Of a DNA stretch of 64,000 bases, positions 24,746 through 36,967 are shown piece after piece. The notes under the pieces are model-generated. The model made no database searches. It was not told the DNA's origin and saw only the letters and a program-made list of their open reading frames with translations. The position numbers and the translations under genes were made by a program. Position 1 is the stretch's first letter. Each line of letters opens with the position of its first letter. Location: NCBI GenBank assembly GCA_030015575.1, contig JASDDO010000006.1, positions 381,012,137-381,076,136 of the forward strand, given 5' to 3'. The DNA is from Agapanthus africanus (Eukaryota > Streptophyta > Magnoliopsida > Asparagales > Amaryllidaceae).

Positions 24746-26008
24746 TACTTGAGGTGTATTTTTTAAATTATACAAAATTATTTTTACATAAAACCCCCTC
24801 AAGTTCTATAAATTACCTTAAGGACCCTAGTAAACATAGGTTTAAGCGGGACCGGCCTCTGGAGCCTCAGGTAGCCGGAGATATGGGTGCTTGCCTATTT
24901 AAGGTAGATAACTTAACAAACGGTGTTATCAACACGGTAATCGTCTTTGAAAAAGACATAAATCCTGCCGCCCATGTGCAGCGGTTACCGATAACATCAA
25001 AACCTAATTCAGGACTTCAATTTCTTTTCTAATTGTTCTGACTCAGACCGAGTCTCAAATATGATTCAAGTACAATTTACAATACTATAATTCAATATGA
25101 ATCCATGAATCCATATATTCGATACATTCAACCTCTGTTGACCGAACCGAACCATGGATATACTTCCATTTATATGATTCTCCAGTTAAATTCATGATTC
25201 TTCAGTTACACTCATTTACTGATATCATGGTTTCGGCAAGTCATCCAATTATACAATCTATATTACAAGACATTACAAGTTGCAATACAATACAAACAAT
25301 ACAACCAAGACATCACGAGGTTTAAAGGGTAGATTGGTACGGAAGGTGTTAGAAGTGGCACGAGACTGCAACCATAAGACACCTAACCTGTATTCCTTTG
25401 CTGTTGTACCGTGGCATGAACGGTTCCTTGAGTTCCTGATACCTTAGTCTCCGGGGCAAGTGAGACTCCTCTCGTATACACTGGCATCCTTCTGTACCAA
25501 ACTACAAATAACACCGTTAACATTAAATACAATATTATAATAATATAATACAACTTTAAAAGTTACACACTCTCTCTCTTTCTGTCTTTTTTACTTCTTC
25601 TTTATCTTTAGGACTTACCGAGCGATTTGTTCGCTGACGACATTCTCTTTCTTTCTTCTTTGAATGTCGTAAGGTGTTTCAGACCTTCCAGAGATCGAGC
25701 TTAGCACTGAAGACTTGGATCAGTTTATTGAAGATTCCGAGCTGTAGTTACACTTGTACACATTTCATTTCAGTACTTTCCATTTCTGTTATGCCATTAT
25801 TTAGGTATTGCTTTCATTCAGATGTATTTACTTTTCCATGCATTGTACAAAAGAATGTTAATAAATAAAGTTGCTGTTTTACTACATTTGTCTCTTGTGT
25901 ACATTTCTTTTATATTGCTTAGATACGCTTAGCGTATTTACTTCAGAGTAAATACGTAGCGACCTCGTCGCGTCCTTTTCGCTGTACACCGGGAAGCGGG
26001 GCGTGACG

Positions 26009-26339
26009 GGTTTTGTTGGCGGCCCATGCAGGTCAGAGCTGTATGGAACACTACCATGCGGTTTTGTTCTGCGTGAACAACCTAAGCAATATAACACAAG
26101 AACCAGCAACTGAAAACATTCTTTACAATCCTTGAATCTTATCATTTCATATACTTTGAATTTGTCCTAACCCAAAATTCCCTCACCTCTTTTACAATCT
26201 TACCAAAACCTTCGCATTCTTTCGTTCTTTCACATATTTTTCATACACTACCAATAGTTCTATCACCAAACTTTCCTTGAATCTGTTACATTTTCCTTTT
26301 ACAAATTTTGAGGACGAAATTTTTATAAGGAGGGTAGAA
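26009..26339 (+). mobile_element. 331 bp internal domain between LTR copies B and C, with polypurine tract
   Basis: No gag or polymerase is present. The right end reads TTTGAGGACGAAATTTTTAT then AAGGAGGGTAGAA (26327-26339), the standard end of gypsy polyproteins followed by the polypurine tract, directly before the TG start of copy C. The left end should hold a primer site, but only GGTTTTGTTGGCGGCC is found. The element is non-autonomous or heavily deleted. Confidence 0.7.
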
Positions 26340-27463
26340 TGTAACAATCCTAAACTTCCTGTACAACTTTCTGTACAATTTTTCAAAAAATATAGAAAGG
26401 GGTACTTTTGCCTAAGCACAAGTTATAAGTTTGTTTTGCTTTTTAATAGCAAGAAAGAGCTTGTAGCTCACTGATAAGACCTTGCAATGCTGAACCAAAG
26501 CACCAGAGTTTAAATCCCATCTCCCATATTATTTTTAATATTGGTTTCTTTTTAAACTTTTAGAATCCCAAGAGTCTACACGTGCTAAACCCGTAAAACC
26601 AAAAGTTACACTAAAAACAAACTACCCCACTGTACTAACCAGACGACGACGGACCTTCGACGGCGAGCATCGGCCGACTCGGCCGGCGGGGCCGGGTTGA
26701 CTCGGCTGAATCCGGGTTGACCCTTCATGAAACTTGTGCCTATTTGTCTTCTGGAAACTCATGTGTACTTTAAATTTCCTGCACATGAATAAAACTCTTT
26801 AAAACCCTATTAAATCATATTTTTAATATAATTTTTAATACAACTTTTCACCTACCCTAACCCTAGTTTTACCTTATAAATACCACCCCTAAACACCCCC
26901 TCACTCACCATTCTGTCCAAACTCTCAAGAAAACTATATAGAATTTTTGTGTACAAGTGAATTTAGCGAAGGGCGAAACTCCAGCGAACTTCCGACGACG
27001 ACCCTAGGAGCTCCCGGTGACGAAACGATGCATCGGCGATTCCCCTCTCTACCTCTATCCTCCCTCTTTCTTGTTAGCCAGTAAGTCCCTCCTCCCTCTC
27101 CTCTTTTCTATTATTAAAACACGTGTTTCTAAAACCCGACGGAAGCGGAGTTAAATCCGACTTCCGATTCGGTTTTCTTTATAAAGTTTAATTTTTCTTA
27201 ACACAACCATATTAAACTCTTACATCTTGACTATTAATCATTAACAAAACATGTTGAATAAGTTTCATAGAAAAATATTTTATTTTGTAACTTTTACCTC
27301 TCTTTTTCAGTAAAATACCATGCAGTATAGTTTCGACTTTAAAACATCATTAATCTTGCTATACTTTTAAGTAGATCACGAGTTAATGACCTACCTCTTC
27401 ACAACACTCATATGCAACATAGCACAATACCTTGTAAGAAATATAGAATCGGGAAATACCGTT
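26340..27463 (+). repeat. Long LTR copy C (3' LTR), split by the outer Tat element
   Basis: Starts TGTAACAATCCTAAACTTCC after the polypurine tract and follows copy B to ATACCGTT, where the outer Tat LTR begins (TGTTTCCTC at 27464). It contains a TATA box near 26874. A tRNA-like module lies at 26464-26519 (TAGCTCACTGATAAGACC, then GTTTAAATCCC with a decayed B-box). The remaining part should lie past the right edge. Confidence 0.8.
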
Positions 27464-27599
27464 TGTTTCCTCATGGGAACTGAATAAAACATATGAATAA
27501 AGCAACGAGGAAAGCCCCCAAGTGGAGCACCACGTGCCCACACGTGATCGGGCCTCACGTGCAGACACGTGACTTTTTATAGGCAAAGTCTATAGGCGA
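27464..27599 (+). repeat. Outer Tat element, left piece of its 5' LTR
   Basis: Begins TGTTTCCTCATGGGAAC, which pairs as a short inverted end with AAACA at 63291. It carries two CACGTG cores within 60 bp, like the arrays in the right-hand piece. It ends GGCGA, a 4-of-5 match to GGCGC at 60310-60314, which is the likely target duplication of the inner Tat element. Confidence 0.7.
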
Positions 27600-29909
27600 T
27601 GTTTCCCCCAATCAGAGCAAAGCTCTGTTTGAATTTCAAAATTCAAAAATTGAAGCAACGCTTCAGATTTCTTGCGCTGCACGCAGAGCGCCACATGTCA
27701 AAAACAGACACGCCAGCGCAAGGGGCGCTGCGCCTAAGGCAGCGCACCCCAATCAGAGCAAGGCTCTATTTTAAAATTCAAATTTTAAACAAAGGAAGCA
27801 ACGCTTCAGATAACTTGCGCTCTGCGCTGCGCGACGCAGTTGCGCCGCGCTCTGCGCTGCGCGACACGTGTCAAGCGCAGGTGCACTTGCGCCAACTGTG
27901 CCAGCACTAAAACTTAAATAATAAATTATTTAATTAATCAGATTTAAAATTCTAGAAAGATCTTTTTAATCTTATTAAAATAAGAAGATTATCTTCTGTA
28001 AAACAGAGGCCTTAGGATCAAAGATCCAACGGTGGGGAAATATCCCCAGTTCAATCAGAGAAAGATCTCTGTAACTAACCTAACAAACCAATTGGCCCTA
28101 TATAAAGACCCCTAGACTCCAAGTCTCAGGATATACAAGTGATATAGAAAAAAAGAGAGAACTCTGAAAGAATTTAGAAGATCATCTTCTTTAAAGGTAA
28201 AGAACTTGATTCTTGAAGAACAGAGATGAAATCATCTCATTAAAAAAGAAGAATTTCTTCTAAAAAGATCAAAGATCTAAGAACAAGATCAAGATCTTCA
28301 ATTAAAAGAAAAAGAGATCATAAAGATCCAATCACAAAAAAATATAATAAAAGAAGTATTACTTCACAGATCATTTGATCTACATAAAGGCACAACCTTT
28401 TGATGAACCATTGGTTCTTGAATCTTGAGGTAGAACCTCTTTTGAGACAAGAAAAAACTTGTTTCTTTGATCTAAATTGGATCAAGGTGCGCTCTGCACT
28501 ATTGAACAGTGCCCTGCACTCTTAATTTGCGCTGTTGCGCTCCTAGGACTGGCGCAAGTCACTATAGAACACCACGTGTCAATCTGCGCCTTGCGCTCCT
28601 GAAAACAGAGCGCTGCGCTCTTGGATTGGTGCACTGCACCAGAGCGCGCCACGTATCAGCAGCGCGCTAGCGCAGCGCACTGACGCAGCGCACTGCGCTA
28701 ATAGACTTGCGCTCAGCAGAGCGTGACACGTGTCACCCCCACATGCGCTGGCGCCTTGCGCTCTTTAATTGGCGCAGAGCGCCTGACAGGCCACGTGGCG
28801 CACTGTCAAACCATTAAATGCTCTGCATTATTAAAAAGGGGCAGAGCCCCATTAAAAGGTCTAACAGACCAAGACAAATGCTATGCATTATTAAAAAAAT
28901 GGGCAGAGCCCAATTAAAAGGCCTAACAGGCCTAATCTAAATGCTGTGCATTTAGTTAAAAGGCCCAATGCTATGCATTGTTTTAAAAAGGGCAGAGCCC
29001 AAGCAAAGGCCTAACAGGCCAAAGATAAATGAAATGTTAGACATTTTTCTAACTGGATTTAACCCAATTCTGGCCATAAGTTCTCAAATTAAATTGAACT
29101 AAGCACAACTGCTCTCCCAAATTAATTTACACCCGGTTCAAGGGTACATCTCTGAACTCCTCTGATATTTGTCGTTGTAATCTTTCAACGTCGTCAGAGA
29201 GGTGACGGGTCCCGACAACCACATATTGCTACGGACTGTGGGGCCCTTAAACTCATAGACCGAAATGTCCTTAAACTAATATTCGTCCCCAAAATGGGAA
29301 TGTTGGACCACCATGTCCCTAAACAGGTAATCGACCGAAATGTCACTAAACTAAACAACTGAGCCCAAATGCTCTCTTGTTGGATCTAAACGATCCCGTT
29401 AAGTTGATCTTAGTCTTAAATTAGGCTAACGTATCCTTAACAAACGTTTAAGTTGATCTTAGCTTCAAATAAGGCTAACGTATCCTTAAACATAAAACCC
29501 CAAACCCAAATCTAAGAAAATGCGGATTTGGACTAATCCACGTCCTACGGGCGACGAAATAAATTAGTCTCCGTATACAATCCACGGGCAACCACAAACA
29601 AAACAAACACCTACGACACGAAGTGACCAGCTGGAGAAGGAGAAAGTTGTTACCGCGATGCGGTAGCATAATTAACTGCAGGGGCTTACGCCTGCAGGGA
29701 AGAGCGTCCCCACAATCAAAAACCCCTCAAGCGAGGGGGAATCTGACGAAGTCTGCTACATCGGACGCATTCGTCTAAACATTCGATACACGGTGCCATA
29801 AATCAACTTGGCATTTTCTGAGAGGTGGACGGATAGCACCAAATAGCATCTTCCCCGAATCTCGGTGCCGAGACGCCCACGTCTTCGCGCCGTCTTTCGG
29901 AGGGGAACA
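27600..29909 (+). repeat. Inner Tat 5' LTR, 2310 bp
   Basis: Starts TGTTTCCCCCAATCAGAGC and ends GGAGGGGAACA. It is collinear and highly similar to 57948-60309. The left part is packed with GCGC- and CACGTG-containing words. A TATA-like CCTATATAAAGACCCC lies near 28098. Positions 28816-29020 form a dense series of short inverted repeats. Its frames are not genes. Confidence 0.9.
28816..29020 (+). repeat. Array of about ten micro-inverted repeats
   Basis: In order: AATGCTCTGCATT, GGGGCAGAGCCCC, GGTCTAACAGACC, ATGCTATGCAT, GGGCAGAGCCC, GGCCTAACAGGCC, AAATGCTGTGCATTT, ATGCTATGCAT, GGGCAGAGCCC and GGCCTAACAGGCC. Each is a 4-5 base word, a 3-4 base spacer and the reverse complement. The series is repeated in the 3' LTR at about 59215-59420. 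Confidence 0.85.
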
Positions 29910-29932
29910 GATTCCGGCACGCCCGGTGGGAC
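29910..29932 (+). other. Primer binding site region of the inner Tat element
   Basis: GATTCCGGCACGCCCGGTGG then GACC follows directly after the LTR end. The outer Tat element has GATTCTGGCACGCCCTGTGG at the same position (63292). Conservation and position mark it as the primer site. I could not identify the tRNA with confidence. Confidence 0.7.
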
Positions 29933-30059
29933 CTTTTCCTCTTTCCACTCCACACTTCGTGCGTTGTATTCATGAACGAATCGCGGTTTGTTAATGGTTG
30001 CCCTCGGGTTTCAAGTTACTAAGATTTGGTCTCTTGCTTGGCGTAGAAGGTAAACAGGA

Positions 30060-33000
30060 ATGGCGTTCAACTGCTCGAACTGCTCCAACTGCAATTGCAT
30101 CCGACGCTCCGCCTCACCTGGAGGTGTAGCCTATGGACCTTAGGCGGCATCGCTGTTCACGATGCCGGTGGAACAAATCACCCAGGCTACTACTAGACTA
30201 TTTTTCGGGACCTTGCTCCCGCCAATGAGCTTCACTGCCCCAGTGCCCATACCAAAAGCTCCTAAGAAGTCGTTCTTCGATCGACTTACAGCTGCTGCGG
30301 CCCCTCTCAACGGGTCGCCCAACACCAATGCCTCAGTCTTCTCCAGACTAGGCCAAAACTCCTGCGGGCCCACGATGAAGCTTGTGGTCCCAAAGAAGGT
30401 TACTCAAAAGAGAGTAACCAAATCTGCTCCTGAAGTCGTCAAGACGGCTTCTCCTGCTAAGAGGTCGGTCTTCACAAGATTGACCGTCCCAACTCCTACT
30501 CCCGCTCCGGCTACTCAAAAGGCATCAGTCTTTAATAGGTTGACACCAGCAACGGCCCCTCACATGAACAGGGAGCAAGACAAGGCCATCCCCATCACCG
30601 AGCCAACTCCATCAGCTCGACATGCTCGACGTCGCCACTGGCGCCGAGTGAGGAAGTCCAGAGGTAGTTCCCCTTCTGGGTTAACTCCACCAGCCCCGAC
30701 GGCGGAAGTTAATGCTGCTGTTCCGACTGGGAACAGCTTTGAACTGCTAAATAAAGCACGTAGGAATTCTCTTACCGCTGTACTGAAGAGGTCTCCCCCT
30801 CCGCTGGAAAAGGCTGTGGAAGCAAAGCCAGAACAACCCCAATCCCCTCAATGGCTGTCCTCCAAGATCTATAAAGTCTGGCGGCAGGCCCGAGACTCGG
30901 TGATCGATCCAAACTTCTCCCGCCAGCACAAGAAGCTGAAGGTCCAACAGGAAGTAAGCCATCCTGCCAAGCCACGAAAAGATATCTGGGTGCCCACCGC
31001 AACGGCCCCCTCAACTTCGACCGCTCATGAGAAGAGAAGGCCGGAGAAGATCCCTGTGCCGGCGACAAAAGCCAAAAACACTGAACTCAAACGTCCTAAG
31101 TCTGGGGGCATGGTCGTCCATACCGTTTACATGGCATCTGGGAAGGAAGATAGCCGCGCTTCGACGGGCCACCGACCGCTCACCCGATCCATCACAAGGG
31201 CCCAGGAACAGCAGCAGCAGAAGCTCCAGGAGATGTTGACTGCGATGGCCGCGCTCACCGGACCAAAAGAAAGCCCGGAGACGTCATCGGAGCAGCGTCG
31301 CGAACACGAAACTGTTGCAGAGTTCCTTCGTAGAATGCTTGAAAGGAAGGACAAGGAGGCTGGAGAGCAAGCGGGCAATATAAAGCAGATGGCTCTCCTA
31401 TTTCAAGACATGGTCGGGATGATGATCCAGCCAGATCCCCAGCCGAAGATCCTCCGATTATAGTTGAAGATGACAGAAGAGAAACGTCAAATCTACCGCC
31501 GGCTCTTTCAACAGCCAAGGAGGAGACAATTTCCAAAGCTGCCCTGGATGACTATATTGCTCAACAAATACGAGTTCACCAGGCAACTGAGGCAGCCGGT
31601 CAAGTTGTCAAAACAGGGCGACCATATCCGAGCTGGTATGATCAGATCAAATACCCGCCGGGCTACACGATCCCAAAATTCCATGTCTACAAGGGGACAG
31701 GAAATCCCCATCAACATGTTGCTCAGTTCAGGGCTCTTTGTGGCAACACCGGCAGCGACGATAAGCTCCTGCTTCGCCAATTCGTCGGCAGCTTATCGAA
31801 GACGGCGTTTGAATGGTACTCCGAGCTTCCGAACGACTCCGTCAAAACTTTCGCTGAAATGGAGTTGTTGTTTACCTAGCGTTTCGCAAGCGCCAGCGAG
31901 CGTACTCCAATAACAGCTTTGATCAATGCAAGACTAAAGCCAGGCAAAACTTGGGTTCAATATGCAATCCGATGGCAGAACTTGTGGTCAAAATGCGAAC
32001 AACGTATCGAAGAAGCGCCAGCGGTGGGCATGTTCGTGGGCACCCTAGATCCTCATGCAACTATTTCACAGTTCATGATGTTCTTTAAACCAACTACGTT
32101 CCAGGACTTGATTGACAAATTAGCCCAAATGGACCAGATGGGCCATAGACCGTCTCCTCCAAAGCCGGATTCTCGAAATGAGAAGGGGAAAGGAAAAGCG
32201 ATCGTCGTCCCCAATGCTCAACAACAGCCGAGCAACTTGAAGCCAGTTGTCCTTCAAAACAATATGCGTCCATGCCTATCCCTCAGGGAGAGGCTAGGAC
32301 GTCCTTACTCGTTTCCTCAAGATAAAACGAGAAGACTGTTCGAGCTGGCAGTGCGCAACAGACTCATCAATCTGCCAGATTCAAAACGTCCATTGCAGCC
32401 AAACGACGTCAATGATCCCAATTACTGCCCTTACCACTGAGTATTGGGTCATCCAATCGAATATTGCTACGTCTTCAAAAACTGGATTGAAGACCAATAC
32501 CAACAAGGCAAGTTCGCGTTATCCGAAAAATGGAAGGTGAACCCGCCGCAACCTCATACCCTTAAAAAGGTGAATATGCCGGGGGCAACGTGCTCCCTTG
32601 TTAAAGAAGCCCCATGGGAGGTCGTTCTTTCAGCCAAAACCAAAAGGATGCGGAATGATCTCCAAACATGCCCGACGATTAGGTGGAAAAACCCGCTGGA
32701 ACTCCAGATCATTGAGGGGATGCTGAAACCGCGCCCAACTCTAAAGATTGGTGGGGATAGCCAAAGTGTTCACATCCAGCCGTCAAAATCTTCGAAAAAG
32801 AAGAAGAAATCCAAAAAGCCTATGTAGCCTGGCGACAAGCGCACGGACCTACAGAAATAGATTGACGCGCTGGAAGAGTACAACCAGAAAGCGCGAACCC
32901 CAATCACGCTCCAAGAGTTTCTCAGCCACGTCCTTGAGGATGAAGATAATGAAAAAAGCTTGTCGGATGGATCTGAGGATTACGTAGCAAGCTGCCATGT
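30060..33000 (+). pseudogene. Inner Tat gag pseudogene
   Basis: The start at 30060 (MAFNCSNCSNC) is fixed by the parallel start in the outer element (63442). A TAG at 30141 stands where the outer copy has CAA. The open stretch 30162-31463 is Pro/Ala/Lys-rich and repeats a short SVFxRL motif four times. A frameshift before 31461 moves into the capsid domain (PSWYDQIKYPPGYTIPKF, HVAQFRALCGN, AFEWYSELP, RWQNLWSKCEQ), which has a TAG at 31877. Next come PYSFPQDKTRRLFELAVRN and a zinc-knuckle-like module YCPYH(stop)VLGHPIEYC (32420-32468). Further stops lie at 32825 and 32858. Gag forms the particle shell; this copy cannot make it. Confidence 0.85.
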
Positions 33001-34156
33001 GATCTCTCATTCATCGCTAGACAACGAAGAAGCTCCTTGCACAGAGAGACCGGGGGCAGGTTCCGAAATGGAACTTCTATGGCCGTCAGATGAAATGATC
33101 GACGCCTTCCTGAATGAGATTCGTCTGGAAAGTAAAGCCAATCGGGAGCGTGAGGTGGACATATTTGAAAAAGCCGAACGTCGGCGACTAGACAAAAGAG
33201 TTGAGACATTCCCGCCGGATCAAAACACATCCACCGCAAATAAAAGCAAGTTCAAGACGAGGAAAATGTTTGCTAAAGCCATATCAATGGGGATGAAGCT
33301 ACTACCCTCCGAAGGAAACATTGCCGGCAAAGCAGAAATGCACCCTTCCTACTGCTTATATCATCGAAAGATTTCGCACCCCACCGAAGAGTGCAAAGCT
33401 TTCAATAGATGGTGGCAGGGGTATGTTGTTCACCGGCAACATTTTAAGCTGGAGAAGCGCAAAACTCGTCAGGAGCGGAAAAGTACGACCGAGGAGCTTA
33501 GAAGAACCACTGGCGATTGTCACATGGTTAACGCCAGAGAAGCACAAGTTCTCAAATTAGGGAGCGACTCTGATGAGGAAATGGCTCTTAGCCCTCTCTT
33601 TAAAGAGTCCACTTCGAGAAAAGAGGAAGAGCCGAAGGCCTGCGAAAATATCCAGCTGCGTAATCGTACGCTGCTCGAAAAAAATCTCGGACCCTCAAAT
33701 AAAAAAGATAAGGGAAAAGAAAAGGTCTCTGAGGATATTGCCCTAGATGACCAAGTCATGAAAGAGCTAACCGCCAAGGACCCACCAAAGAAAAATAAGG
33801 TGGACTACAACATTCTGGCACACTTGAAGAAGCTACCCTCGCTGCTCAGCATTCTTGATGCCCTTTTACAATCAAAAGAAGCAAGGGATTCATTGATTAA
33901 GGCGCTACAAGAACCAGAGCAATTCCAAGCTTTTCTCGCCGAAGAAAAGATAAAGGATGAGCTGGAGGAAGTACACACTGCCGATATCACCTTCGGCGAT
34001 GAAGACCTCCTCCTTGGGATGTGCGAGCACAACCGTCCCCTCTATGTCTTAGGATACTGCCACGATATAAAAATAGGCAAGATCCTAGTCGACAATGGGT
34101 CTTCCGTTAATCTCCTTAACGTTCGGGTGTTGAAAGAAATCTGCATGAGCGTCTAG
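32960..34156 (+). pseudogene. Inner Tat gag C-terminus and protease start
   Basis: A 398-codon open stretch. Around residues 127-148 it has a second zinc-knuckle-like module (HPSYCLYHRKISHPTEEC). A charged, helical Lys/Glu-rich region follows. The retroviral-type aspartic protease begins at KILVDNGSSVNLL (34079-34117), where VDNGSS takes the place of the more usual VDTGSS; Asn at this position is common in Tat elements. The frame ends in a TAG at 34154 where the downstream frame continues (LARDKITISGFDS), so the stop is probably a point mutation. Confidence 0.8.
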
Positions 34157-35875
34157 CATCTCGCTCGTGATAAAATCACCATCTCTGGTTTTGATTCCCA
34201 GTCATCGCGGACTCTTGGGTCTGTGATACCGACATTACGCTTTGGGCTACTCGTCACGGACATTAAATTCCACGTCATAGACGCCAAGACATGCTATAAT
34301 GCTTTGCTCGGCCGACCCTGGTTACACGAGTACAACATCATCCCTTCTACACAGCATCAGTGTATGAAATATTTTAAGGATGGTCTTGAGTATACCGTAA
34401 CAGGAGAGCTGAACCCATTCTCCGTGAACGAAGTCTGCAAATATGAAGATGCAAAATACTTCTTGCCAGATTTCGAAGACACGGAGAGATGTCGTAAACC
34501 GGAGAATAAAGCTATCGCCACCATTCCTGTCTTCGGGAGTGATACCGAGGAGGAGGAAGAGATGTTTTATTCGGGTCCACCCCAGTACAACAAGACGGGA
34601 CCGTCCGCTCCTATGTTGATCTTTAGTAGTGACTCGGAAGATGAGGTCCATGCTGTATTTTCCGCTCGACTTTCAATACAAACTGTCGCTGATGAAGAGC
34701 AAAGTTTGCAAGTTGCCATGGTTCTGCCCAAACATCATAAAGAACTAGCTGCGCTCGATACTTACAGTGTGGAAGAGCTGCAGACGTTCTATGTCCCTCC
34801 CAGGAGAGAAGGCAAAACGGCAATTCTATTCTACCGCTCCGGGGAAACCAAAGTGGAGAAAGAAATCTGGCATGGCGCGGATCCTACACTTGACAGGCTC
34901 CAGCCCATCCGTCTGCCTAGATATTATACAGATGGCTTGAAAAGGCGGTTGAAGCGCCAAGGGATACCCTTCAAACAGACCGCTCGGAAGGCCAAGTTCT
35001 ATGACAGGGTCTGGAACGTTCCCGGAACTCAGCGCAAGTTGCCCAATGGGAGAATGGAAGCAAACGGGCTTGGATACGTTCGGGCCAAGAAACGGGAGCC
35101 GCTCCGTGACTGCTACGTCATACATGACTTTGATGATGAAGGAGATGCTAAGTGGGAGAGCGCTAATCCTGAACCAGAAAAAGTCCCCGACGTAAAAATG
35201 CACAGTCCGTCGTTCGAAGAACAAATGGACAAGCTTATAAGGGAAGTTGGTCAAAAAGTTCGAGACGACCATAACCGCAAAATGGCCATCTATGAGAAAG
35301 CCAGGACGCAACGCCTTCTCCAACAGGCCGCAAAAGATGAAAATGTCGCTCCCTGTCAACCTGTTGTAAAAGAGACCCGACGCAGAGGCGGAAACAAGTC
35401 AAAAAGAAAAAAAGGCATTCAACAACGACAAAGCGGGAACAAGAATCCACGCAGTCGGGAATCGAGCGGTCCGGATTTGTCCCTTATGAAGAAGATGAGT
35501 CGAGCATACTCTTTTCCTCAAGACATGACAAAGAAGATACTTGACCTCGCTATGAAACATCAAATGATTATCCTCCCGGAGTCCAAGCACCCTGAACAAA
35601 CAGGCGAAGTCTCACACCCAAACTATTGCTCTTATCACAGGGTAATAGGACACCCTCTCGAAGATTGCTTCACCTTCAAGAATTGGGTCGAAGATCAGTA
35701 TCAACTCGGCAAGTTCACTCTATCTGACAGCTGGAGGGTAACGCCGCCACAGAAGCATGAACCCAAAACCACGAGAGCAGAACCAGATCCACATCGGTCT
35801 TGGAAGCGAGCTCGTACTTGTCATATGATAACAATATCAAAAGAAGAGCCCGAGAATATGGATGACCTTCCCTGA
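34157..35875 (+). pseudogene. Inner Tat protease tail and protease-RT linker with a third zinc-knuckle module
   Basis: An open stretch of about 550 codons. The first 70 residues finish the protease (FHVIDAKTCYNALLGRPWLH, IIPSTQHQCMKYF). Then comes a long acidic and basic linker of unknown role containing ELQTFYVPPRREGK, YYTDGLKRRLKRQGIPF and an Asp/Glu-rich patch. The end repeats, in the same order, the block found before the gag zinc knuckle: YSFPQDMTKKILDLAMKHQ, LPESKHP, NYCSYHRVIGHPLEDC (35624-35668) and FKNWVEDQYQLGKFTLSDSW. A TGA at 35873 separates it from the polymerase. Confidence 0.75.
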
Positions 35876-36967
35876 TGCTTCGAAAACAGCGATGACGAGG
35901 TGATCTCAGAATTTCCACCAGCGCCGAAAGAGCTGGAAGATGGAATACACGCCACTGCAGACAACCTCAAGAAAATTGTGTTGGGGACAGCGAACGACCC
36001 GCGACCGACATTCGTTAGTGAGCTATTGTCTGAAGGAAGGGTGTCTTCATTAAAAGACTTGCTTATGCAGCATAAAGATTGCTTCCCACGGAACTATTCC
36101 GAGATGCCAGGACTAGATCCAGAAATTGCTGTGCATAAATTGGCAATATCCCCGGACGTTAAGCCAATCAAACAAGCACCGAGAAGAATGCGGCTCGAGC
36201 TTGAGATGAGCATTAACGTCGAAGTCAAGAAGCTGATCGACTCTGGGTTTATCCAGGAAGTTCAGTATCCCGATTGGATCGCCAACATCGTCCCGGTGAT
36301 GAAGAAAAATGGGACGGTGTGCATATGTGTAGACTTTCGGGATCTCAATAAAGCTTGCCCGAAGGACAATTTCCCAGTGCTAGTCACCGAGCTGATGATA
36401 GATAACACGTCCACTCACGAGGTTTTCTCCTTCATGGACGGCTCATCAGGATATAATCAGATAAAGATGCATCCCGAAGACCAGAAGCACACCGCTTTCC
36501 GGACCCCTTTGGGTATATTCTGCTACAAGGTGATGCCCTTCGGTCTAAAGAACGCCGGTGCCACATATCAAAGGGCCATGACAAAGATCTTTGATGACCT
36601 TATACATGAAATCGTCGAATGCTATATCGACGACCTCATGGTTAAGAGCAAATCATACGAGGAGCATTTAGAGCATCTGAAGACCGTATTTCAACGCCTT
36701 CGAAATTACAACTTGAAGATGAACCCTCTCAAGTGTGCATTCGGAGTTTCCTCGGGCAAATTCCTAGGATTCATCGTCCGACACCGAGGTATCGAGATAG
36801 ATCCATCAAAGATCAAGGCGATCATGGAAATGCCTCCGCCAAAGACTTTTAAGCAATTGCGATCTCTCCAAGGGAAGCTCGCGTATATTCGGCGATTTAT
36901 AGCCAATCTTTCAGGCAAGTGCCGTTTTTATAGTCATCTGATGAAGAAGGGAAACCCGTTCGTCTAG
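35876..36967 (+). pseudogene. Inner Tat reverse transcriptase
   Basis: The whole polymerase domain is recognisable: KQAPRRMRLELEMSINVEVK, NGTVCICVDFRDLNKACPKD, FMDGSSGYNQIKMHPEDQKH, FGLKNAGATYQRAM, catalytic ECYIDDLMVKSKSYEEH (YIDD at 36623-36634), LKCAFGV and GKLAYIRRFI. It copies element RNA to DNA inside the particle. The open frame runs from after the TGA at 35873 to a TAG at 36965, where Trp is the likely ancestral residue. Confidence 0.9.

Noticed and set aside
27599..27910. Plus-strand frames in the GCGC-rich LTR part (also at 57977-58333 and 58948-59289)
   Set aside because: They are present in both LTRs, consist of repeated words, and precede any gag start.
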